DNA of 64,000 nucleotides from Paludibacter sp963678465. GTDB lineage: Bacteria; Bacteroidota; Bacteroidia; Bacteroidales; Paludibacteraceae. Positions 56,141 through 63,827 of this stretch are shown here, piece by piece. The notes beneath the pieces are model-generated. The model was not told the origin of the DNA, did not search any database, and worked only from the letters and a program-made list of their open reading frames with translations. Location: contig OY782858.1 in the NCBI GenBank assembly GCA_963678465.1, positions 2,976,001-3,040,000 on the forward strand, in the 5' to 3' direction. Numbering within the stretch: position 1 is the stretch's first letter; each line of letters opens with the position of its first letter. The translations under genes were made by a program, and so were the position numbers.

Positions 56141-56192
56141 CATTTCAAAATAAACACTCTAAAGAGATTTTTTATAAAATTTCATACCTTTT

Positions 56193-57677
56193 ATGACTAT
56201 AAAATCATTTTCAAAATTTGCATTTATTTTAATCGGAGGAAGCGTTTTAGTTGCTTTCGGAACAAAATCAAGCAAAGTTACTTCGCGGGCTACAGGCTGG
56301 TCCTATAACGAAAAAGCGGGGATGCAATTCACAGTGAAACCCGGGTTTGTAAGTAAAATTCCAGATGGGATGGTCGCTATTGAAGGGGGTTCCTATACCA
56401 TTGGTGAAAAAGGTGAATTTGTTACTGCTCAGCGCGATAACAGACGCAGACGTATTACGGTGAGTTCATTTTTAATGGACCAATATGAAATTAGAAATAT
56501 AGATTGGCGTGAATATACAAACTGGATGAATGTTGTTTTTGCAAAAACAGCACCTGAATTGGTTGAGAAAGCGCAGCCTAACGTGAAAATATGGCGTGAA
56601 GAGCTGGCTTACAACGAACCATATCTTCAAAACTATTTCACACATCCATCTTTCGACCAATATCCGGTGGTAGGTATTACCTGGGAACAGGCTATGGACT
56701 ACTGCGCATGGCGTACCGACAGGGTGAACGAAATGGCGCTTATCAAAGCAGGCGTTATCGCAATGCCCGACTTTGCAAAAGTACCTGATATGAGCTACGA
56801 CTCAATAAGGACTAATTTTGTGTTCAATACACAGAAATACCTTATTCAGGACAGTTATCAGCCCGAAGCTGCAAAAAAGCAAAAAGGAAAAGCTGTTGTT
56901 GTTAATCGCAAAGTAGATATGTCGGATGGAATTTTGTTCTCCGATTTCCGCTTACCAACTGAAGCTGAATGGGAATATGCAGCTTATGCAATTATCTCAA
57001 ATAAAGAAGGTTTTGTGGAAGAAGGTAAAATTTATCCGTGGTCGGGTACTCAAATGCGTAATCAGCAGAAAAAAGAAAGAGGCCAAATGCAGGCTAATTT
57101 TGTAAGAGGTCGTGGCGATATGATGGGAACTGCTGGAAGCCTTAACGATAAAGCTACCATTACAGCTCCGGTACATGCCTATGTGCCAAATGATTTTGGT
57201 TTATACAATATGGCCGGTAATGTGAACGAATGGGTACTCGATGTGTATCGCCCCACAAGTTTTGCGGATGTGGCTGAATATAATTCATTCCGTGGAAATG
57301 TGTACCTTACTCCACGTGTTGCCGGAAAAGATGCCTTGGGAAGAGAAAAATATGAAATTGATGCTTTGGGTCGCATAATGAACGACAGCGTGTTAGATGT
57401 GAGAGATTTTAAGGATGGAGATGCCGAATCGAAAATAAACTTCTCATTGGGCAATGTAAATATAAACGTTGCAGACACATTTGATATCACTGATGTATTG
57501 CGTCCGGTAGTTTCGAACAATACCCGTATTTACAAAGGTGGATCGTGGAAAGACAGGGTGTACTGGTTAAATCCATCTACCCGCCGTTTCCTCGAACAGG
57601 ATAAGTCGGCCAATGACATTGGATTCAGATGTGCCATGAGTATGATTGGCGGTATGGCTCAAATTAAAAAGAAATAA
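56193..57677 (+). CDS. GldJ/GldK-like SUMF1-fold protein of the gliding / type IX secretion group
   Basis: 494 aa of formylglycine-generating-enzyme fold. The segment ATGWSYNEKAG (about 33-43), then GMVAIEGGSYTIGE, SSFLMDQYEIRNIDWREY and the late GNVNEWVLDVYRP and GGSWKDRVYWLNPSTRRF match GldJ best. GldK is the close alternative. Such proteins line the outer-membrane ring or periplasmic scaffold of type IX secretion. The N-terminus is a hydrophobic segment (FAFILIGGSVLVAFGTKSS) with no Cys in the lipobox position, although GldJ and GldK are lipoproteins. gldL, gldM and gldN are not adjacent. It is followed by asnS after a terminator. Confidence 0.82.
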   Translation: MTIKSFSKFAFILIGGSVLVAFGTKSSKVTSRATGWSYNEKAGMQFTVKPGFVSKIPDGMVAIEGGSYTIGEKGEFVTAQRDNRRRRITVSSFLMDQYEIRNIDWREYTNWMNVVFAKTAPELVEKAQPNVKIWREELAYNEPYLQNYFTHPSFDQYPVVGITWEQAMDYCAWRTDRVNEMALIKAGVIAMPDFAKVPDMSYDSIRTNFVFNTQKYLIQDSYQPEAAKKQKGKAVVVNRKVDMSDGILFSDFRLPTEAEWEYAAYAIISNKEGFVEEGKIYPWSGTQMRNQQKKERGQMQANFVRGRGDMMGTAGSLNDKATITAPVHAYVPNDFGLYNMAGNVNEWVLDVYRPTSFADVAEYNSFRGNVYLTPRVAGKDALGREKYEIDALGRIMNDSVLDVRDFKDGDAESKINFSLGNVNINVADTFDITDVLRPVVSNNTRIYKGGSWKDRVYWLNPSTRRFLEQDKSANDIGFRCAMSMIGGMAQIKKK

Positions 57678-57696
57678 AAAAATACGTATTCTAAAG

Positions 57697-57731
57697 AAAA
57701 GCACCTGTTCTAAACCATCAGGTGCTTTTTT
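57697..57731 (+). terminator. Rho-independent terminator after the GldJ-like gene
   Basis: AAAAGCACCTG / CAGGTGCTTTT, an 11-bp stem with 11-base loop and T-run. Confidence 0.87.
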
Positions 57732-57767
57732 GTTAGTTAAAAGGCTGTGTTTATCAGCGGAATTTAG

Positions 57768-57775
57768 TAATTTTG
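57768..57775 (+). promoter_or_regulatory. -7 box of asnS (TAATTTTG, followed by CAGTCC)
   Basis: Exact TAnnTTTG 53 bases before the asnS start. The following bases repeat the rplS promoter text over 17 positions. Confidence 0.6.
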
Positions 57776-57828
57776 CAGTCCAATATTTCAATAAAATCAG
57801 ACAAAACTTCTTTTATAAAAATAATAAT

Positions 57829-59226
57829 ATGACAAGAACAGTTATAGTTGATGCTTTAAAACGTACTGATTATGGTGCACAGGTGAATATCAAAGGCTGG
57901 GTGCGTACCCGTCGAGGTAATAAAAACGTAAGCTTTATTGCGTTGAACGACGGTTCGACTATAAATAATATTCAGGTAGTGGCCGATAATGAAAAATTTG
58001 GCGACGAATACCTGAAGCCAATTACTACCGGAGCCTGTATCAGCGTCACAGGAACTCTGGTTGAGTCGTTGGGTAAAGGGCAAACTGTAGAAATTCAGGC
58101 AGATGAAATTCAAATTTATGGATCGGCCGATCCTGAAACTTATCCTTTGCAGAAGAAAGGACATACACTCGAGTTTCTTCGCGAGATTGCCCATTTGCGT
58201 CCGCGTACCAATACCTTTGGAGCTGTTTTCCGCATTCGTCACCACATGGCCATGGCGGTGCATCGCTTTTTTCACGATCGTGGATTTTTCTATTTTCATA
58301 CGCCCATTATTACCGCTTCGGATTGTGAAGGAGCTGGTCAAATGTTCCAGGTGACTACAATGAATCTTTACGATCTCAAAAAAGATGAAGCGGGAGCAAT
58401 AGATTATTCAAACGACTTTTTTGGAAAACAGGCAAGTCTTACCGTTTCGGGTCAGCTCGAAGGGGAATTGGCCGCCATGTCGATGGGAGCTATTTATACT
58501 TTCGGTCCTACTTTCCGCGCCGAAAACTCGAATACTCCACGTCACCTTTCGGAATTTTGGATGATAGAACCCGAAGTTGCTTTCAACGAAATTGAAGAAA
58601 ATATGCAATTGGCACAGGATTTTATCCAATACTGTGTTCGCTGGGCGCTGGAAAATTGTAAGGACGACCTGGACTTCCTGAGCAACATGTACGATAAGGA
58701 ATTGTACGAGCGATTGAACTTTGTTGTGAATAACGACTTTAAGCGCCTTACCTATACCGAGGGTGTGAAAATACTAGAAGAAGCCGTGGCAAATGGATAT
58801 AAATTTGAGTTTCCGATAGGCTGGGGAACCGACTTGCAATCGGAGCATGAACGCTACCTCGTGGAACAGCATTTCAAAAAACCGGTGATTTTGACCGATT
58901 ATCCAAAGGAAATCAAATCGTTCTATATGAAGCAAAACGATGATGGAAAAACTGTTCGCGCCATGGATGTTTTATTCCCTAAAATTGGTGAAATTATTGG
59001 TGGATCTCAACGCGAAGAGGATTATGAAAAACTTAAAAAACGTGCCGACGAAATGGGCGTTCCAACAAAAGACATTTGGTGGTACCTTGATACCCGTCGG
59101 TTTGGAACAGCTCCGCACTCGGGATTTGGTTTAGGATTCGAGCGTTTATTGCTGTTTGTTACCGGTATGACGAATATTCGCGACGTGATTCCATTTCCTC
59201 GTACCCCGAACAATGCAGAATTTTAA
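57829..59226 (+). CDS. asnS: Asparaginyl-tRNA synthetase
   Basis: Class IIb aminoacyl-tRNA synthetase charging tRNA-Asn (465 aa). The ATG at 57829 begins MTRTVIVDALKRT; the upstream part of the open frame overlaps the terminator and promoter and is non-coding. An N-terminal OB-fold anticodon domain (about 15-110, IKGWVRTRRGNKNVSFIALNDG) leads to the catalytic core with motif 2 (TFRAENSNTPRHLSEFWMIEPE) read in two parts, and motif 3 (GFGLGFERLLLF) near 435-446. korA follows after 78 bases. Confidence 0.96.
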   Translation: MTRTVIVDALKRTDYGAQVNIKGWVRTRRGNKNVSFIALNDGSTINNIQVVADNEKFGDEYLKPITTGACISVTGTLVESLGKGQTVEIQADEIQIYGSADPETYPLQKKGHTLEFLREIAHLRPRTNTFGAVFRIRHHMAMAVHRFFHDRGFFYFHTPIITASDCEGAGQMFQVTTMNLYDLKKDEAGAIDYSNDFFGKQASLTVSGQLEGELAAMSMGAIYTFGPTFRAENSNTPRHLSEFWMIEPEVAFNEIEENMQLAQDFIQYCVRWALENCKDDLDFLSNMYDKELYERLNFVVNNDFKRLTYTEGVKILEEAVANGYKFEFPIGWGTDLQSEHERYLVEQHFKKPVILTDYPKEIKSFYMKQNDDGKTVRAMDVLFPKIGEIIGGSQREEDYEKLKKRADEMGVPTKDIWWYLDTRRFGTAPHSGFGLGFERLLLFVTGMTNIRDVIPFPRTPNNAEF

Positions 59227-59304
59227 TTGTTGTATAAATCAACGTGTTTTATAAAAAGAACAGGTCGGTTCGTAGTAAAAGAAAATTTAATTAATCTAAT
59301 AATA

Positions 59305-61146
59305 ATGAGTAATACAAAGACAACTGAATTGGAAAACGTTGTGGTGCGATTCACCGGTGACTCGGGCGATGGCATGCAGTTGACGGGAACACTCTTTTCC
59401 AATCTTTCGGCTATTCTTGGCAATGAAATTTCAACTTTTCCTGATTTCCCATCCGAAATTCGTGCTCCTCAGGGCACTGTAGGTGGTGTTTCTGGTTTTC
59501 AGGTACACTTAGGAGCATCAAAAATATATACTCCGGGCGACCAGGCCGATGTGTTGGTGGCTATGAATCCGGCAGCTTTAAAAATGAATGCCGATGGAAT
59601 TAAAAAAGGAGGCGTTCTTATTTTCGACGAAGATTCGTTTCAGAAAAAAGACTTCGAAAAGGCAGGTTTTCTTACTGAAAATCCATTCGAAGAACTGAAG
59701 CTTTCTGATACCATTCAGTTGATTCCTGCTCCGCTTTCGACGCTCACACAGAGTAGTCTCGAAGGTTATGATATGGACAACAAAACTGTATTGCGAAGCA
59801 AAAACATGTTCGCTTTGGGGCTCATTTGTTGGTTGTTCAATCGCCCTATTGATCAGGCCATCCATTTTCTTCAGAATAAATTCGGGAAAAAACCAAGTGT
59901 TCTCGAAGCGAACGTGAAAGTGCTTACCGATGGATTTAATTATGGTAACAATTTGCATTTGAGTATTTCCACTTATACGATTGAAAAATCGCATGAATTA
60001 GCCAAAGGAAAATATACAAGCATCAGCGGAAATAAAGCCACAGCCTGGGGTTTGATTGCAGCTTCGAAAAAAGCAGGAATTGACTTGTTTCTGGGAAGTT
60101 ATCCTATTACTCCGGCTACCGATGTTATGCACGAACTAGCTTTGCGCAAGGACTTAGGTGTTAAAGTGGTTCAGGCCGAAGATGAAATTGCAGGGGTAAC
60201 TATTGCGCTTGGAGCTGCTTTTGCAGGCGATTTGGCTGCTACCTCCACTTCCGGTCCCGGACTAGCGCTGAAATCAGAAGCTATTGGCCTGGCTGTAATG
60301 GCTGAGTTACCAATTGTAATAATTGATGTAATGCGCGGAGGACCTTCTACGGGTTTGCCTACAAAGACAGAACAAACTGACTTGTTGCAGGCTTTGTACG
60401 GACGTAATGGCGAAAGTCCGGTGGTAGTAATTGCGGCAAGCACACCTGCCAACAGCTTTCATTATGCTTTTATGGCTTCAAAAATTGCATTGGAACACAT
60501 GACTCCTGTTATTTTGATGACGGATGCATTTGTTGGCAACGGAACCTCGCTTTGGAAACTGCCAAAATTAGCTGAACTGCCCGAAATTAAACCAAATTAT
60601 GCTCAACCGGGCATGGAAGGACTTAAAGTAACCGCTCGTGATGAGGTTTCAAAAGTGCGCTATTGGAGCATTCCGGGCGTTGAAGGTTTCGAACATAGAA
60701 ATGGTGGTCTCGAAAAAGATTACTTTACAGGTGCGATTTCTACCGATGCTGAAAATCATCAAAAAATGGTGGATACGCGGCAACAAAAAATTGATTATAT
60801 CAATCACTTTATCCCTGAACTTGAAGTGGAAGGTGATGAAAACGCCGAATTACTTGTAGTGGGTTGGGGTGCTACGCACGGACATTTGATGACTGCTGTG
60901 AATGCGCTGAACAAGGAAGGAAAGAAAGTGGCGCTTGCTCACTTTAATTATATTAATCCACTCCCGATCAATACAGAAGAGGTGATTAAACGCTATAAAA
61001 AAGTGGTGGTTTGCGAACTGAACAGCGGACAATTTGCCACTTATCTGCGTTCGAAGGTACCGGGTGAATATCTGCAATATAACAAAGTGCAGGGACAACC
61101 ATTTACAGTAAGTGAACTTGAGGAACACTTCACAAGTTTATTATAA
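59305..61146 (+). CDS. korA: 2-oxoacid:acceptor (2-oxoglutarate:ferredoxin) oxidoreductase, alpha subunit with fused gamma domain
   Basis: Oxidatively decarboxylates a 2-oxoacid, probably 2-oxoglutarate, to its CoA ester with ferredoxin as acceptor (613 aa from the ATG at 59305). The N-terminal third is the gamma domain (RFTGDSGDGMQLTG near 13-26). The remainder is the alpha pyrimidine-binding part (GSYPITPATDVMHELA, then GPSTGLPTKTEQTDL). The fused gamma-alpha layout is the KorA form. korB follows after 33 bases. Neither a delta-type ferredoxin subunit nor a separate gamma is present. Confidence 0.92.
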   Translation: MSNTKTTELENVVVRFTGDSGDGMQLTGTLFSNLSAILGNEISTFPDFPSEIRAPQGTVGGVSGFQVHLGASKIYTPGDQADVLVAMNPAALKMNADGIKKGGVLIFDEDSFQKKDFEKAGFLTENPFEELKLSDTIQLIPAPLSTLTQSSLEGYDMDNKTVLRSKNMFALGLICWLFNRPIDQAIHFLQNKFGKKPSVLEANVKVLTDGFNYGNNLHLSISTYTIEKSHELAKGKYTSISGNKATAWGLIAASKKAGIDLFLGSYPITPATDVMHELALRKDLGVKVVQAEDEIAGVTIALGAAFAGDLAATSTSGPGLALKSEAIGLAVMAELPIVIIDVMRGGPSTGLPTKTEQTDLLQALYGRNGESPVVVIAASTPANSFHYAFMASKIALEHMTPVILMTDAFVGNGTSLWKLPKLAELPEIKPNYAQPGMEGLKVTARDEVSKVRYWSIPGVEGFEHRNGGLEKDYFTGAISTDAENHQKMVDTRQQKIDYINHFIPELEVEGDENAELLVVGWGATHGHLMTAVNALNKEGKKVALAHFNYINPLPINTEEVIKRYKKVVVCELNSGQFATYLRSKVPGEYLQYNKVQGQPFTVSELEEHFTSLL

Positions 61147-61179
61147 TAACAAAGCATAATTAAGGAAAAATCATTTATT

Positions 61180-62199
61180 ATGGATACATCAATAATAAAA
61201 CAATATACAGCAAAGGATTTTAAAAGTGACCAATATGTGCGCTGGTGTCCCGGGTGTGGCGATTATGCTGTGCTGAATACTTTGCAAAAAGTAATGGCCG
61301 ATTTGGGTGTGCCGCCTCACGAAACAGCTGTAATTTCAGGTATCGGATGTTCGTCTCGTTTGCCTTATTACATTTCGGGATACGGTTTTCACTCTATTCA
61401 CGGACGTGGAGCAGCCATTGCCACTGGAGTTAAAGTGGCTAATCCAAAGCTTACTGTATGGCAAATTACAGGCGATGGCGACTGTTTAGCCATTGGCGGA
61501 AATCACTTTATACATAGTGTTCGCCGTAATGTGGATATCAATGTAATTCTTTTTAATAATCAGATTTACGGTTTGACAAAAGGACAGTACTCGCCAACTA
61601 CCAAAAAAGGATACGTCACCAAGTCATCTCCTTTTGGTACTATCGAACGTCCTTTCCGTCCCGCTGAGCTCACCTTTGGTGCACGTGGTACATTCTTCGG
61701 TCGCACACTGGATGTGGACCTGAAATCGGCTCAAATGACGATGATGGCAGCGGCTAAACATAAAGGTACTTCCGTCATCGAAACCTTAGTGAATTGCGTT
61801 ATCTTCAACGATGGTGCTCACAGCTGGCTTTCGGAAAAGGAAAACCGTTACGATCGGCTTATTATCCTTGAACATGGCAAACCAATGATTTTTGGAAAAA
61901 ACAACGACAAGGGACTTGTAGTGGATGGATTTCAACTGAAAGTGGTTGCGCTTGGCGAAAACGGAGTAACTGAAAACGATTTGTTGGTGCACGATGCACA
62001 CTGCGAAGACAGTACTTTGCAACTGAAATTAGCCATGATGGAAGGACCTGAGTTTCCGGTAGCTGTAGGTGTGATTCGCGATGTGGAAACTGAAACTTAC
62101 GACGAAGCCATGACGAAACAAATAGAAGAAGTGCAGGCAAAATCGAAAATCAAAACTTTTGATGATCTGATTGACTCCTGCGAGCAATGGGATATGTAA
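61180..62199 (+). CDS. korB: 2-oxoacid:acceptor (2-oxoglutarate:ferredoxin) oxidoreductase, beta subunit
   Basis: Thiamine diphosphate-binding partner of KorA (339 aa). The WCPGCGDYAVLN motif (about 22-33) supplies two cysteines, and the TPP site reads GDGDCLAIGGNHF followed by NNQIYGLTKGQYSPT (about 120-138). The last six codons and the downstream terminator are repeated, diverged, 1.28 kb further on. Together with KorA it makes the complete alpha/beta pair typical of strict or facultative anaerobes. Confidence 0.95.
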   Translation: MDTSIIKQYTAKDFKSDQYVRWCPGCGDYAVLNTLQKVMADLGVPPHETAVISGIGCSSRLPYYISGYGFHSIHGRGAAIATGVKVANPKLTVWQITGDGDCLAIGGNHFIHSVRRNVDINVILFNNQIYGLTKGQYSPTTKKGYVTKSSPFGTIERPFRPAELTFGARGTFFGRTLDVDLKSAQMTMMAAAKHKGTSVIETLVNCVIFNDGAHSWLSEKENRYDRLIILEHGKPMIFGKNNDKGLVVDGFQLKVVALGENGVTENDLLVHDAHCEDSTLQLKLAMMEGPEFPVAVGVIRDVETETYDEAMTKQIEEVQAKSKIKTFDDLIDSCEQWDM

Positions 62200-62293
62200 T
62201 GTTTATTCAATAATTAAAATTAAAACCGATACAATGTTGATTTGTATCGGTTTTTTTTGTTTTAAATACCTGTGGCTAATATCCTGTTTTTAA
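62182..62293. repeat. Direct repeat copy A: end of korB plus terminator
   Basis: About 110 bases covering the final codons of korB (Glu-Gln-Trp-Asp-Met-stop), the terminator and the following 30 bases. By my alignment, 62182-62280 matches 63466-63563 with 10 substitutions and one single-base gap in 99 positions, about 89 percent identity. The similarity weakens after GCTAAT and can be followed to about 62293. Confidence 0.9.
62222..62258 (+). terminator. Rho-independent terminator of korB
   Basis: AAAACCGATACAA / TTGTATCGGTTTT, a 13-bp stem with T-run, 22 bases after the stop. Confidence 0.9.
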
Positions 62294-62314
62294 GTCCTGT
62301 CCGCCCTTTTTACC

Positions 62315-62550
62315 TTTCAGCCGCCGTCTGTCGCCGGGGGTCCCACCAGCTCCGAAAGTCAGTCAGCGCTCTTCGGCATACATTCGGAAATTCCCGAAAG
62401 TCAATCCCCTATCGTCCTCAGGGTTTCGGAGCGTTCCGAAAGTCAATCCACTATCGTCCTTAAGGTTTCGGAGCGTTCCGAAAGTCGGAACACGAGCCGC
62501 GGCAAGGTTTCGGGAGCTTCTGAAAGCCTGTCGACAATCGCCGGCTGAAA
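62315..62550. repeat. 42-bp tandem repeat array bounded by inverted repeats
   Basis: Five units of exactly 42 bases (62340-62381, 62382-62423, 62424-62465, 62466-62507, 62508-62549), fixed by CGAAAGTC at 62353, 62395, 62437 and 62479 and its variant at 62521. The central two begin with the hairpin TTTCGGA-GCGT-TCCGAAA. The outer units are degenerate. The block is flanked by perfect 9-base inverted repeats, TTTCAGCCG (62315-62323) and CGGCTGAAA (62542-62550), and is GC-richer than its surroundings. It reads as a 14-residue repeat in several frames on both strands, which I take as a by-product of the period. Confidence 0.85.
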
Positions 62551-62603
62551 AGCGGGAAGAAATACTGCTTACAAGACTATTCATCACTTAAAAATAAAAG
62601 AAT

Positions 62604-62669
62604 ATGAAAATTACATCTATCGACAACACTAAACTTCGTAACGAAGAACAGAGACGGTTTTATTGGTGA
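62604..62669 (+). pseudogene. Remnant of the N-terminus of a DUF6261-like protein
   Basis: A 21-codon frame from ATG to TGA, reading MKITSIDNTKLRNEEQRRFYW. The L-x-LRNEE start is one I associate with DUF6261 proteins of Bacteroidota, usually 200 residues or more; that association is from memory. Here the frame stops at once and the following DNA does not continue the family. It lies 54 bases after the repeat array. I treat it as a broken relic. Confidence 0.4.
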
Positions 62670-62867
62670 CTAAGTTGAATATTTAGATTAAATACTTATC
62701 TTTACTTCGATAAATATATTTTGCAGTGGTAGGTATCTCGTAATTACAAATCACCTCAGACGTTCGCGAAGCTTTGTGTATTGAATGAAGATATCCGGTA
62801 GGACGAGGAATCGGCATATTAAAAGCAAACAATATGTATGATCCAAATAAAATTAAATAAATTAACA
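62670..62867. other. Non-coding stretch between the relic and the lipoprotein gene
   Basis: About 200 bases. The part around 62720-62820 (GATATCCGGTAGGACGAGG and neighbours) is GC-richer than its surroundings and looks like degenerate repeat DNA, but I find no second copy in the window. An opposite-strand open frame (62683-63030) is not believable as a gene. Confidence 0.3.
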
Positions 62868-63314
62868 ATGAGAAGACTATATGTATTTTTTGTAATTGTA
62901 TTTTACATGGGTTTATCTTTTTCCTGTCAATCGCGTACTGAAAAAAGATTAGTTGGGCTGTGGGGCTTAGATTTAGATAGTTGCATAGTACAAGGTCGTG
63001 TTTGGTATTATTGTGAAAATATGCTTTCATTTAATAGTGATATGACATGTGATTTACCCGCAATATGTGATCAGAAAATGAATCAGTCACTTGGTAACTG
63101 GCAACTAATTACTAATAAAAACAAACAAGATTCTGTATTCTTTAATGTACCAGACAATCCGTTACATGGAAAATATGCAATTACATTTTATAAAGATTAT
63201 AATAAAATGGTATTTAAAATGCGATTACAAAATGATTCAACATTTTTGGTTTGCGGTAAACAAATTTTGAGTTTTAGTACAAATAATTTACAAAAGTTAT
63301 TGGACAGTCAATAA
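62868..63314 (+). CDS. Orphan small lipoprotein, possibly lipocalin-like
   Basis: 148 aa from the ATG at 62868. A type II signal peptide (MRRLYVFFVIVFYMGLSFSC) puts the lipidated Cys at residue 20. The mature part has a GLWGLD motif soon after the Cys, then beta-rich sequence (YAITFYKDYNKMVFKMRL; STFLVCGKQILSF) such as small lipocalin-like lipoproteins show. No known family is firmly recognised. Codon use is more AT-rich than in korB. It sits inside the region between the two korB-end repeats and has its own terminator (63352-63383), so it is probably expressed. Confidence 0.7.
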   Translation: MRRLYVFFVIVFYMGLSFSCQSRTEKRLVGLWGLDLDSCIVQGRVWYYCENMLSFNSDMTCDLPAICDQKMNQSLGNWQLITNKNKQDSVFFNVPDNPLHGKYAITFYKDYNKMVFKMRLQNDSTFLVCGKQILSFSTNNLQKLLDSQ

Positions 63315-63351
63315 GTGTTGAGGTATTTGATCTGTCGTTAATTATGCAAAT

Positions 63352-63383
63352 AAAATGGTAAGACTACTCTTGCCATTTTTATT
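63352..63383 (+). terminator. Rho-independent terminator of the lipoprotein gene
   Basis: AAAATGGTAAG / CTTGCCATTTT, an 11-bp stem with one G-T wobble and a T-run, 38 bases after the stop. Confidence 0.78.
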
Positions 63384-63465
63384 AACCCTCTGCTGCCGCA
63401 CGATGGTATCGCCCCGTCCTTTTGGATATATGATGAGGAGAACTAAAGTTGGTACTGGTCGCTGT
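63384..63465. other. GC-richer non-coding tail before repeat copy B
   Basis: 82 bases (about CTCTGCTGCCGCACGATGG onward) with no gene. Its composition differs from the AT-rich DNA on either side, and it looks like part of a dispersed element, but no second copy lies in the window. Confidence 0.3.
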
Positions 63466-63576
63466 GAACAATGGGATATGTAATTTTTATTCAATAATAA
63501 AAATTGAAACCGATACAAAGAAGATTTGTGTCGGTTTTTTTGTTTTAAATACTTGTAGCTAATGTGTTGTTTTAAA
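63466..63576. repeat. Direct repeat copy B: displaced korB end plus terminator
   Basis: Second copy of the korB 3' end. In frame it encodes Cys-Glu-Gln-Trp-Asp-Met-stop, as in korB, but with TGT and GAA for TGC and GAG, both synonymous. Upstream of that Cys codon the two copies share nothing. The terminator inside it (63507-63541) is preserved with a compensating G-T pair. Confidence 0.9.
63507..63541 (+). terminator. Terminator within repeat copy B
   Basis: AAACCGATACAAA pairs with TTTGTGTCGGTTT (one wobble), followed by a T-run; homologous to the korB terminator. Confidence 0.8.
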
Positions 63577-63738
63577 ACTAATTTATACATTCACGTAGTT
63601 AAGTCAGAATAAATTCAGGAAAGATTATTTCGTTTCGGTTATTGTTTGTGTTTAACTAAAATAGTAACAAAACGTAATTGTTGTGTTTGAAATTTGTTCA
63701 AATTCCTAAAAAGAGCTGTGCTGTATTGATAAATTGAT

Positions 63739-63746
63739 TATCTTTG
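63739..63746 (+). promoter_or_regulatory. -7 box upstream of the tryptophanase gene (TATCTTTG)
   Basis: Exact TAnnTTTG, 131 bases before the start codon; no well-spaced -33 TTG. A transcript from here would cross the hairpin at 63794-63827. Confidence 0.5.
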
Positions 63747-63793
63747 TGGGTAAAAGACTTTGATTTGAAAAAAACAGGAATAATTATTCAGAA

Positions 63794-63827
63794 AGAGTGC
63801 TTGTTCGATACAGGCACTCTGTTTTTT
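63794..63827 (+). terminator. Intrinsic-terminator-like hairpin in the tryptophanase leader
   Basis: AGAGTGCTTG / CAGGCACTCT, a 10-bp stem with one G-T wobble and 7-base loop, followed by GTTTTTT. It lies between the promoter-like box and the start codon (49 bases downstream), as an attenuator would. Confidence 0.65.

Larger units (their letters stand above)
55824..56192. other. Divergent intergenic region, folP / GldJ-like gene
   Basis: 369 bases. It holds the folP -7 box (minus, CAAAAATA at 55870-55877) and the GldJ-like gene's -7 box (56133-56140). I see no RNA gene or strong hairpin in the AT-rich middle. Confidence 0.4.

Noticed and set aside
57646..57828. N-terminal extension of AsnRS by 61 residues
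   Set aside because: It runs through the upstream gene's terminator and the asnS promoter; the family begins at the ATG at 57829.
62340..62549. Possible CRISPR array
   Set aside because: The 42-base units repeat along their whole length with no unique spacers between constant repeats, and no cas gene is near. It is a tandem repeat.
62272..62587. Small proteins of 63 and 74 residues read from the repeat array on opposite strands
   Set aside because: Both simply translate the 42-base period as 14-residue repeats. They overlap each other on opposite strands and have no start context or homology I recognise.
62683..63030. 115-codon minus-strand frame in the insert
   Set aside because: Overlaps the lipoprotein signal-peptide region antisense; no promoter and no recognisable family.
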